A DNA stretch of 64,000 nucleotides from Diphasiastrum complanatum (lineage: Eukaryota > Streptophyta > Lycopodiopsida > Lycopodiales > Lycopodiaceae): positions 1 to 64,000 of the forward strand of contig MU831981.1 of assembly GCA_029204225.1 (NCBI GenBank). Reading direction: 5' to 3'. Below, in pieces: positions 35,764 to 47,200 of this stretch; position 1 is the stretch's first letter; each line of letters starts with the position of its first letter. Made by a program: the position numbers and the translations under genes. The notes under the pieces are model-generated. The model saw only the letters and a list, made by a program, of their open reading frames with translations. It made no database searches and was not told where the DNA came from.

Positions 35764-37780
35764 CTATACGTCGCAGGGAGGGAATATGAGGTGACATCCT
35801 GAAATAGGACATAACCGTAAGGTTCGGGTATTGTAATTATGACATTCAACTCTAATTATAATAAAAGTATCGTCATTTTTGTCATTCTCATCATCACACA
35901 AGTCTTGACACTCATCTGAATCTAGGTCTAAGTATAATCGTAGGTTTTTTATCATGTCTCTTTGATAATGTGAGGTACCCTCATATTCAACCTCCTCCTC
36001 TTCTAGTTCTATCTCATCCAAATGTGGGGGCCTCAAATTACCCTCAATTTGGCCTTGTACGATCGTAGTAATCTCATCATTTGAAATTGTATCTTCTTCT
36101 CTTGTCATTTCCATATCATTTTCAGGTTCTTCCAAAAGTTCAAAATTGGGTGGTGGTTCGTCATGTGTATCCAATATTACAATATCTTTTCCTTCAAACA
36201 CACATCATTTTCTTGTATTAAGTTGGATCACATACCACCATCTTGGGTCTATTCGATATGGATAAAATATAATTTGTCAAAGAATTAAAAAAATTAAGTT
36301 CGTCTTATAAGATCGATACATAAATAAGACATTGAGAATATTAATGACATTGGATTGTAGAGAATATTAATCACTTGTTCGCAATGTCGTGGCAATACTA
36401 AAGTGTCATGAGAGTCCATCGATATACATTTTGTTTTTTTATGTCATAAAAAAAGTATTTGTTGTTAGTTTTGTAATCGACTTCATAAATATGTTGCAAT
36501 GTGCCGACATAGTCTAGGTCACCCGAAATGACATTTAAGTCTCTCACTAGAACGACTCTCTTGTTGAAAGTTGGTCATTATACCACAATCATATGTACGT
36601 CGCTTGTTGTCAATTCTCTCAACATGATAATGATGTCCATATGCCCACATGGCAGTGTATGATTTATTCCAAAACACACAAAAAAAAAAACAAATTTGTG
36701 TAAATTAAAGTACTATTTATATATTGAGTAGTACAAAAACAAAACTTCACAAAGACAATACTACACTAACCTTCCATCCACATCCACGAACAAATTTCCA
36801 TTCTAAATCGGTCACTTCTTCTCCATTTTTGGATGCTTTTAGCATCGTATCAAAAATCCATTCACAAGTGCATTTTGAAAATAAAGGTTCCAAAGGTTCG
36901 CCGTTCTCCAATGCTCTCCTTCTTCTTCGATTGATATTTCTTCTTCGTTTCAATGTTATGTTTTTTTCTTTTTTGGCTTCTTCATACCTTGAAATCTATT
37001 TTTCCAATTGTTCACAGTTATATAATATGAACGTGTCAATTTTCTCTTCTAATTGAGATGAAAGTCTATTTTGCACACCATTTCCTTGTGGTACTTCACC
37101 CTTAACATGTTCATCTTCTTCTTCACACCACATTTTTGGATTTGCGGGATGCAATTGTCAGATTAATTTTGTGATATGAAACAAAGATTCTTGTACAAGC
37201 CAACCTTCTGCAATGCTACCTTTTGGCCTTGCCTGTCTCAAAAAGCCCTTCAAAACTTTCATAAAATGCTCAAGGTTGTGCACAAGTCCTGCAATTGATA
37301 CTTCTTCGACCAAATGCACTAGAAGATGAACTTGTATATCCAAAAAGAAAGTTGGAAAATCTCTTTCCAACAACATACCATTTCAATCATTTGGATTTTT
37401 ATGGAATCCAATTCATTATTTTTTATTTCTTTAGAGGAAATCCACCTGCAAGATTGATATAACATTAGGTTATTTAGCACATAAAAATATTGAAGTAGCA
37501 CATATTTATACAAGTGTTTAAGAAGATATACAAACCTAATCATCGATGATAAAATGTAAAGCATATTTTATACATCATTGTAATGTAACATGAGTTGTAA
37601 TCCGATGTGGTGAAACCTGCATAGTTCATATACCAAATGTGAGATAAGCTTAGTCAAATGTACTCAAACGCTAAACCCTAAAACAGATTCGTATGATTTG
37701 ATACATACCTAAACATTCACTTAAACCAAGATAGTCATGCATCGTCCACATTAGAATTCCACGACTTTGAAAGAACATGC
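35764..37780 (-). mobile_element. CACTA relic 2: TNP2 C-terminus with internal deletion
   Basis: On the minus strand, from 37780 downward: a short TNP2 piece, LERDFPTFFLDIQVHLLVHL, VEEVSIAGLVH, KVLKGFLRQARPKGSIAEG, FILYNCEQLEK, KNGEEVTDLEWKFVRGCG, IDNKRRTYDCGI, then a DUF4216-like part and an acidic C-terminal frame (36201-35764). Segments 37575-37765 and 37356-37560 match 20825-20995 and 19938-20125 of relic 1, so about 700 bp of the transposase core has been deleted. Stops are present. Confidence 0.85.
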
Positions 37781-38789
37781 ATTCCACTTGGATTTGCCTT
37801 GGCTTTTGAAAGATAAGGCTTTATCATCACCCTCATTGATGGAGAATTTTAATAGCCTAATTACTTGAAGCTTTTTACTCTCTAGGGCCATCGACACACT
37901 TTCGACTTGATCCAAAGATAGTTCTAATATTATGGCATAAGATTGAACAATATTAGAAAAGTCTTCTCTTAAATATTTAACAACAATTGCACTAATTTAT
38001 TATTATTAATAGGATTTCTTATACAAACTCTTTATTTAAGTCCTTAACTCTCGAAACAAACTAATTCTGGGCTTCCAAGTAAAATAATTGGTCCATGTCA
38101 ATACATCACTAGATTCCATCAAATAGGCATTCATAGAAGCCATAGAATCAAGATGATAGGGCCCTATTTATCCACCTAATGCATGATATCATCCAAAAAC
38201 ATTTGTGATATTACATTATATATCACCTCAGCACTCCAGTGGCTCTAAGAGGCACTTGAGGATTATCAAAATCTTTTTCTTAGGAGTCATTGTTGTTGGC
38301 TATACACATTAAGCGTGTTATTATTTTATCTCCACGAAGAAGACCCGCAAACATACAACTCCTAAGAAGAGTAGTAATCTTCAAGAAAAAGTTGGCAAAA
38401 AATGTCAATGCTCGCATATTTCTCTTTCAGCTTCATCTTTCGCAAATGGCTATAGTGAAGTACGCTAGGTTGATGCTACTATAACACAAATTTTAGAGTG
38501 AATATCGTAAATACTATTCCTTAACTTTTTGTCCTTGCTCCCTCAAATCTCTCACAACCTTTTGTCAATTCCAATCATTATTTGCAATGCCAAAAGGCGA
38601 ATGTCCTCAAAGGGACAGAAAATCAAATGACGATACAAGTGTTGTCTACTTGTGGAATGAAGTGCAAGAATCAGAGTTTTGAAACAATGAAACTTTGTGT
38701 CTCCAACAATGTTACACATAATTGATTCTCTCAAGTCGTTTGTGTTAGAAATAAATACTAGCAACTATGCTATAGGAGTAATCCCACTT
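37781..38789. other. Unrecognised intergenic sequence
   Basis: No gene or transposon protein is readable in this kilobase. Confidence 0.4.
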
Positions 38790-38960
38790 TGAGATAGTAG
38801 ACTGGTTGCATTTGAGAATAGAAAGCTAGATCCTCCTACTCAAGGGTGGTATTTCACATATGATAAACAATTTTTTGCTATTACAAATGCACTTAAACTC
38901 TGGAGAAGTACCAAAAGGATACGTCAAATTGTATTCATGATGCCTTATGCAAGATTGGAG
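38790..38960 (+). pseudogene. Gypsy RNase H fragment
   Basis: FTYDKQFFAITNALKLWRS matches the (S)TYDKE(L/F)xAIVxALxxWR motif of Ty3/gypsy RNase H. The fragment is short and isolated. Confidence 0.65.
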
Positions 38961-39143
38961 AAGTTAATCAATTAAGCTTTTCTAAGATTCAATCTAAGTT
39001 GTATCTATCCTATAAATATTTGTGTAAGACCGACATGCACTTCGAATAGATGTCTTGGCAAATAATTCTAGATCTAGCATTAGGGGAACTTCGGACTCAA
39101 TATGGCCCTTTAAGAATGTAGAAAGAGAGCATCATTAGACTGC

Positions 39144-40346
39144 CCAACTTCAATTTCAGGCAGCCACTTTTGAGATAAACCAATTACACTAAAATTCAAA
39201 ATGAAGTGGGTGGGAAACCCAAGGCTGTCCTCGCGCATATGTCATCGCGTCGCATCATGCCTCGCCACATGCGGAAGGCAGGTGGAGTGAGCACATGTGG
39301 AGGAGGAAAATAGATTGCCTCTAGTAAAAGAAGTGTAGCATCTCTTTACACCATTACGTAGATCATGAAAAATTGCACACTTTTTCTTTTTGGATCACTT
39401 CAATCCAACACATAGTTAAAACATTATGGCAGTTTGAAGATTCATACCCTACCTGATATCGGAGCCGAGCGACCAATGACCTATTCACACTGAACATAAT
39501 GCTCTGTTCGCGTGGCTGAGATATTGTAGCATCCGTTTACACCATTGCATAGATCATGAAAAACTGCACACTTTTGCTTTTTGGATCACTTCAATCCGAC
39601 GCACGATTAAAAAGTTATGGTAGTCTGAAGATTCATACCTTACCTGATATCGGAGCCGAGCGACCATGACCTGTTCTCATTGAACATAATACTTTGGTCG
39701 CACGGCTGAGATATCGGAGCCAAGTGACCCATGGCCTTTTCTCACTGAACATAATGCTCTGGTCGTGTGGCTACGATATCAGAGCTGCGCGACCAGAGCA
39801 TTACGTTCAGTGAGAAGAGGCCATGGGTCGCTCAGCTCCGATATCAAGAAAGGTATGAATCTTCAGATGGCCATAACTTTTCAACCGTGTGTCGGATTGA
39901 AGTAATCCAAAACGAAAAAGCGTGCAGTTTTTCATGATCTAAGCAATGGTGTAAACAGATGCTACAATATCTCAGCCACGCGACCAGAGCATTATGTTCA
40001 GTGTGAAGATGTCATTGGTTGCTCGGCTCCAATATCAGGTAGGGTATGAATCTTCAAACTGCCATAACTTTTTAACCGTGCATCGGATTGAAGTGATCCA
40101 AAAAGAAAAAGTGTGCAGTTTTTCATTATCTACGTAATGGTGTAAAGAGATGCTACACTTCTTTTACTAAAAACAATCTATTTTTCTCCTCCACATGTGC
40201 TCACTCCACCTGCCTTCCGATGGTGAGGCACGACGCGACACGACGACATATGCGTGAGGACATGGCCTTGGGTTTCGCACCCACTTCATTTTGAATTTCA
40301 GTGTGATTGGTTTATCTCAGAAATGGCTGCCCGAAATTGAAGTTGG
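39144..40346. repeat. Foldback palindrome, 1.2 kb
   Basis: 39144-39777 and 39778-40346 are reverse complements meeting at GATATC (39775-39780) with no loop. The ends are CCAACTTCAATTT and AAATTGAAGTTGG. Each arm contains an internal tandem duplication of about 180 bp (unit with ttacaccatt, gatcatgaaaaa, cttcaatcc and ggagccgagcgacc). Seven flanking bases, GACTGCC on the left and GACCGCC on the right, could be a target duplication if the termini are CAACTTC/GAAGTTG. It has no coding capacity, and its class (foldback or MULE-like) is not certain. Confidence 0.88.
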
Positions 40347-40809
40347 ACCGCCACCGTTACAATCTAGCACACATGAAAATACACCATTGGGCCATGTGGA
40401 CATACAACCTTTGAAAAGTCAAAGAAAGCATCTTTATAAAAGGCCCTTTTGGATTCAAGAGTTCCCGTGATGTAATATACTTCCAATGCAAAATACCAAG
40501 ATTTTCTTCGAAATTAAAATTCTAAAAAATATTCTATCAAAAATGGATTATTTTTCATAATAAAAAATATATGTGTGCCAGAGAACAAAAGAACTAGGGC
40601 GCAAATATTGCAAGTGTTATGACAGCCCGTGTGCCAAACACCCACGCGCACAAAAACACTCGACATACTTTTCAAAAAAAAAAAAGGTCGAAACTAAAAA
40701 ATCAAGTAGAGGCATAACGCAAATGCAACCGATGCATATGTTTTGTAAATGAAACTAAAAGAGAAGGCCATTGACTTATTACTTCCATTGGAAATTATCA
40801 AAAGAAAAT

Positions 40810-41285
40810 GATAAAATATTTTCATGGATTTTGTGATTGGACTTCCTCAAACAAAAAGACAAAATGATGCTATTTGAATAACAATTGACTAACTAACTAA
40901 CACAATGCAATTCATTGTAACATATATCTATCCAAGCTTCTAAACTTGCATTAGTTTTCATGAAAAAATTGTTCATGCTATGTGGATTGTCAAATGATAT
41001 TGTTAGTGATCAAGCCAAATTTTGACATATGATCTGTAAGAAATTATAGACCAAATTAAGTCTAGGCTCATCAAATCATCCAAAGTCGGATGGTCAGACT
41101 GAGCGAACAAACGAGTCAATTGAAGATACACTTCATCCACATGTTTCCAAAAAACAAAGATTGGAAAAGGCACCTCTCAATAATTCAATTGGCATATAAT
41201 AGTACGTGTGCCACTTGTTGTAATAAGGGCTATGTACTTGGGCCTAGAGACTCCTACCCTATTAGTATGGATTGGGAGTGAGGAC
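40810..41285 (+). pseudogene. Gypsy integrase fragment
   Basis: MDFVIGLPQTKRQNDAI (first Asp), LCGLSNDIVSDQAKF (second Asp region), NHPKSDGQTERTNESIED (Glu in QTERTN), then DWKRHLSIIQLAYNST. Frameshifts and stops split it. It is a Ty3/gypsy lineage different from E and F. Confidence 0.85.
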
Positions 41286-43071
41286 TCTTGATCATTCATT
41301 ATATCTACCTAGGAGAAGTTGGATTGCAGTGCGCATGTGCATAGCCAGAATGAATCTCATCGGAGGTGGGTGATGGTTGAAGGTGCTGGTGACAATATGG
41401 GACATCATTAGTGTTCAAATCTTGCTTGATTCCAAGTTTTAAGCATGGGGCATGAAGGGTGGATATGGATTGGATCTTGCTGCAAAGTGGATCGTGAGCT
41501 TCCTGTTTCTTGTGATCATTGGCCCCTAGTTGTTTTGGGATTTGGACTACATAACCAACCAAATGTCATAGGCAATGCAAGTAGTCTAAGAAAACAAATA
41601 CACTAAGCAATGACTTGTATGAACAATATAGCACAATAGCAAGAACATTGCAAAGACAATAATGAGCCAGAACAGAAAATATTTAGCTTAAGTCTTATCT
41701 ATTGGGGGAGTATTACAAGGTGTATATTCCCTTTAGTATTACACTCGATAATATTAAAAATGAGAAATATAAGATGAACATTCTAAGCCTATTAAGTCCA
41801 CTCAAATGCTCTCAAACTATAAACTTTATTGTGCATGATAAAAGCTATAAGTATAAACATCGCTACTAGTGTGATCATAGTCCAGGAATGAGGGCCTATC
41901 ACATGCATACACAATTTCAACATCCATATTCATGGATTGATACAAAAAGGGCATCACTTCATGTTAGAAAATGCAAAAATAGCTACCTTCAATTGGCTCC
42001 TCATGACAGTCCCTGTTAGCCATTCTCATTCCAATATGAGAAAGAGCCCTCTGATCAATATTGATAATGGGTAAATGAAAGACTTTTGTGACTTATAAGC
42101 CCTTGATAGTTGAGGAACTTATTCTGCAGGTTCCAGAACCTCCCAATATTCCATGATTAGAACTGACTCCCTTGATATGGAATCATGAAGCACAGCTTTG
42201 ATCCACCACCAGTTTAAACTAGCAAAGCTCAATTGAACTAAAGATACTCAATGTAACAATCAAGAAAATACCTCACTGAGACTGGTGGTTAAAGCTAATC
42301 CTACAAACAGTAGTCCTGAAGGCATTTTCCTTGAAGGAAAACCAATATGTCAGAAGCATCTGAGTGCCTCAAGCAAGCAAGTGCCTCATAAAATGGTGAT
42401 ATTATACATTTCAAGAGCTCTTGCCTCTTGAGGCTCACTGTAAGCATCTATTATACAATCGATGAGACTGCAAAGCTACTGTTAAAATAAAAAGAGAGTA
42501 AATCTGGGGTTCTAAATAGTTATAACCAGCAGGATCTTGTCACTGTAAGAAACAGGGGCGGCGTTTCCCTTCTGAATAGATGTCAGCATTTTTTACTCCC
42601 TGCCACAGCACATGCGCATCTAGTAAAGCGTCCTCAAGAAACCTAATACAGCTCAGACTTATGGCATATGCCTAGCAGCACCCTTTATGCAATATGTCAT
42701 TTCTAACCAAATGTATGGCATTATGCACTGTCATACTGCTAACACCTGCTCTGAGTATCAAAGACAACCTCTATTTTGTAATAGTAGAGATTAGCAGAAG
42801 GTCAAACAACTGTTAGTTTGAACTGTATCCTCATCATGGCAGGCTTAATATTCTCATCTACACAAGAATCACTAATATTATGACGACGATTATACAATTG
42901 TAACCAGATTAAACCAACTAGTTCCAACATGATAAAGGCCGCCACATAATACACGCCAATATATATCATGGAACCACTATTATCAGTTAGATAATAATGT
43001 ACCCTTAAATTGACAATGGGCACTTAAAATATAAATAAGAATGTATTCAAATAAATATCCCAACTATAATA
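41286..43071. other. Intergenic sequence and RAD21 3' UTR
   Basis: The part next to 43072 should be the RAD21 3' UTR (minus strand). A 73-codon minus-strand frame at 42802-43023 overlaps it and resembles no protein. I recognise no transposon in 41.3-42.5 kb. Confidence 0.5.
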
Positions 43072-43170
43072 TCAAATTTCTGCCTTCATCAGCTTTGCTC
43101 GTGCTGAGATTTCAATATCGTCAAATGGCCCAGCTTGTTGAACATGGATGTAATCCTTGGTCTTCAGCAC
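43072..43170 (-). CDS. RAD21: RAD21 last exon with stop
   Basis: Acceptor CTGTACAG. Encodes VLKTKDYIHVQQAGPFDDIE, ISARAKLMKAEI and TGA, the end of the winged-helix domain that binds the SMC1 head. Confidence 0.93.
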   Translation of the reverse strand: MLKTKDYIHVQQAGPFDDIEISARAKLMKAEI

Positions 43171-43300
43171 CTGTACAGAATATGAGATGACCATTAGCTC
43201 CTCAACATTTTCAAAAATTTCATCCCACTAGAGTTGACTGCACAGATAAGAATTATCACATCAAGTTTGATAATAGATAAAAGCCAGGTCAAATGTGGAT

Positions 43301-43382
<82 letters not shown>

Positions 43383-44199
43383 AATGTCTCAAAAAACATG
43401 CGAGCGGCTTCCTTTCTATTTTTCCCAACAAGCAGCTGCTCTAATCCCAGCTTTGGAGGCCCAACTTCTTCCAAATTCTTTGAGTTTGTCTCTAAAGCTT
43501 GAAAAGTTGCTCGCAGATACTGACTAACCGCCCTGCAACACAATATGGATAAACATGATGCCTAGAAATTCATACAACTTTGAAAAATGTCAAATTACAG
43601 CTCCAGTCAAGTTTAAGCCTGCTTGAATGTTGAAACATGATAAAATTTGCTTGTGTATTTGCAACCACGATAAGTTCAGCTGTATTACTGAACAAAAAAT
43701 AATACGATAAGAAAGTAATGAAGAGTTTTATGCGAGACTGCAACCAGCAGGAGAGATGCAATGATCAATGCCTCCATTATGCGAAGAGGAGACAGAATCA
43801 CATCATGGGAGACATGGTGCAATTAGTTCAGAAGAACCCATGAATGGGCCAGGAGTGAATGGGGAATCAGTTGACGAGGATGAGAGACAAACTTTACTAG
43901 TGATTTCGAAGTGACCATATGAGTCCTAAGAAATCCAAAGTTCTCAGATCATGTTGGTCCATCTTATATACTCTTGAGAGGTGTCAAAATCATCATTAGA
44001 TCCGATCTTAGTTTGAGATCTATTGTCCTTCTTATGAGTGAATGTCAATCAAGGGAAGGGAAGAATCTTTGGTGATAGTAACACTCTAGAAAGTGATCTT
44101 AAGAAACATAAAAAGCAGTTAGTGCATGGCTTATATCTCAAACCCTAGAAGATATTGACGGCGTGAACAAGGCAGGTTTGCACCACAGGGGCCCAGCAT

Positions 44200-44231
<32 letters not shown>

Positions 44232-47200
44232 CATGATTGCACTAAGTGTCTAGCCTAGAAAAAATTCAACTAATGCTTCTACTTCTATGAACCTTGCTTG
44301 TTTGAAAAAGCTTCCAAAGTGGTATTTAGAAATATTGATGATAGTGAACCTTTGAAACAACCTGAAACCAGTGAACAACGTTCAACTAAGGTTAAGGCAA
44401 CGACAACCAAAGAGGTCTATCAACTTTGCATCAATGACTATTATTCTAAATAGTGATGAACTTTATACTTATGAAAGCATTTAAGTAAGATACTCAGAGG
44501 AAGGCTATATAGGACGAATATGAATTCATTATAATGAATTTTGGGGAGGTCTTGTGGAGCTTCCTCAAGGTAAAAAGCCTACTGGAAAAGGTGTAGGTAT
44601 TATAAGACTGAACTTTCTGCATGGACTGTCCAAACAGATACCAAATGTACTGTATGTCTCGAATCTAATGACCAATTTGTTGTCAGTCGGTCGTATTACT
44701 GATCTAGGACATAAGGTAGAGTTTGGGACAGATTCTTGTAAAATTCTTGACAAAAGCAAGAGAGTTCTTGCACTCGGAAAGAGGCAGGGATATCTCTATA
44801 AGCTCACTCATTGTTGTTCTACGACTGATTGTGCTTTAAGTAGTTCAGTATCTAGTAAAGAGTTGATGTGGAGTTGGAAGTATAAATCTCATGCTCCCCT
44901 TGGCAAGCATTAAGTATGTCTTGTGGCAAAAAGTTATGCTCAAAAGGAATGTATCAATCATGAAGAAACTTCTGAATCTGTTGTTAAGATGAACACCAGT
45001 TGTTGCTTATTGGCTAGAGCATCCCATATTGATATACTTTCGATTCACATATTGCTCAAATGGATGTTAAATTGTATTTGTGAATGGCATTCTTGAAGAA
45101 GAAGTTTACATGAAAAAAGGCAAAGATCGTCTTGTTTGAAGCGTCATACAAAAGCAATCTTCAAGTGCTTGGCACTCACATATTGATGACTCTCTCTTAA
45201 GATTTGGTTTCTTCAGAACTGAATGTGCTACTAATCTCTACATCATGCATGAGGAGGTGAAAATATTCTTCTTATTGTTTTTGTGGATGACCTGATTATC
45301 AGCAACAACAAACACTCCACTCAACAAAATAAGAAGTCTTTCTCTTCAATTTGATATAAAAAATCTTTGTGAACTTCATTTTTCTCTTGGAATTGAAGTT
45401 TGACATCAACAAGACTCACTCAAGCAAAGTATGTTGAAGAATTGTTGAAGCAAGTCCATATGCTTGATTGTAAGCCTATATTTACACCAATGGAAGCAAA
45501 CCTCAAGTTGACTAGCTTTGGTGATAAAGGTCTAACAGAGAGCTAACCATACCACGAGCCTTCATAAAGAAAGATGTCTAATAAGAACAACATACTATCA
45601 ATGAGAGCTGGTACAAGCTAAATATATGGATATAATATCTGTATGTTTGTCTATGTTTTATTGTAAAAAATGTCATGTTATTTCTAGTGGACCTAGTTAG
45701 TACTATGTTTCTGGAGGGGTGTGAAAATCTGTGATGAATGACAAGCTTAAGTAAGCCATAATTGTATACTAAATTGCTGTTTGAGATACCAGAAAGCTTT
45801 TGCATGTCTACTGTATCTGCTCTCTCTGAGCTGACTAAGAAGCAAACTCATTTGATAACTTGAGAGAGAGAGAGAGACACCTTGTTCTGACCGACCATCC
45901 ACTGTTATCCTGAACTGTCATATCAGGATCATATTCAGGTTCTTCATCAAAATCATCACCCTCGTCATAGTAAAAGACATCGGCATCTGCATGATTCATA
46001 AGATTCATAAGGACATCAAACAAAAACATGGTTGCGTGCAGCCTGATACGACTTACCTTTGCCTTTAACCTTTAGACATTTGAAGTAAAACGGTAAGTAA
46101 TTATTTGGCATATAAAACCTAGCAGTCTAGATGGTACTGAACTCATTATATTCTATGGAGGGGAGGGGGAGGCTTGGGGTGCTACATGGAATAATCACAA
46201 AAACAGACATAATTGAAGCTCTATCAGGTTACAGGGCCCAGGATCTTTTAATTTACAAGGTAGCTTCTTTCCATATCTGTTTTGGTTGGGTGAGTATTAC
46301 ACTAGCAGATGTGATCAGAGGGATCCCCAGATAGTGTTTTTTTGAATAGATGACCATTCACAATAGAAGAGTACTCTAAAGTAGATAGTTCATGCAAACA
46401 AGGATGTTGAGGGAGACACTCTTGAGAACATCCTCCTATGCAGCTCTTCGCCCCTTCTTACTCTAAGTGCATTTACAAGTTGGAACCATACACAGTTTTA
46501 GAAAAGTACAATCACCACTGGAACACGCAAACCATGGAAACCCAGGTAATTAGTCAAGCAAAGTAAGCTGTACCCAAAGGTCACTAATGAGGAGACATAG
46601 TTCACCTTCTAGCATTGCAGATTTACACTTACTCGGTAAGTTCCAAGCATAGCAATAGTACCTGTGTAATTTGTGTCTTCAGGAAAATCAAGAACCTGTA
46701 ACATGTCAAAAAAAACCATAAATAGATCAGCAAGTACATTCGGTTTACATCAAGCATAACTAGAAAGGAAAAAAGGCCCCATGTGCTAGAGAGCTACATA
46801 CTACGCAATCGTCCTATTTCAATGGAGGTGTATGTGACTGTTGTCATATGACATACAAAAAGTAGTACTTTTGAATGAAAAGTCCACTGAACACGTACTT
46901 CTCCAGATGCTTCGTCTTTTGGTTGTAGAAGAGCAGATGGTTCAACTTGAAGCACGGATGTATGATTTTCTTTCTCAGCTTCCTGAGGTAGTTGACTTTG
47001 TTCATGTGCACCTTGTATTGGCACTTGAATATCCTTGTCAAATCCTCGTTGGCTTTCCTTGTCTTTGAGTTGTATTGGCAGCTCAGTTTCCCTGTCAACT
47101 TCTTGCACAGGAATTCGAGATTCTGTACTAGCTTCTTGCACATCTATTTTTATTTCCATTTGAGATTCTTCCTGCACTTGAGTATCCTCACTGGTTTCTT

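Noticed and set aside
39144-40346. CRISPR-like array because of repeated 20-30 bp blocks
   Set aside because: The blocks belong to a palindrome with internal duplications in a plant genome; there are no regular spacers.
42802-43023. 73-codon hydrophobic minus-strand frame
   Set aside because: It lies directly downstream of the RAD21 stop on the same strand, so it is most likely 3' UTR; no homology.
46081-46126. Acceptor CTGCTAG at 46120 for the short RAD21 exon
   Set aside because: It would give the wrong phase or hit a stop (GCC AAA TAA); the acceptor at 46127 keeps the frame.
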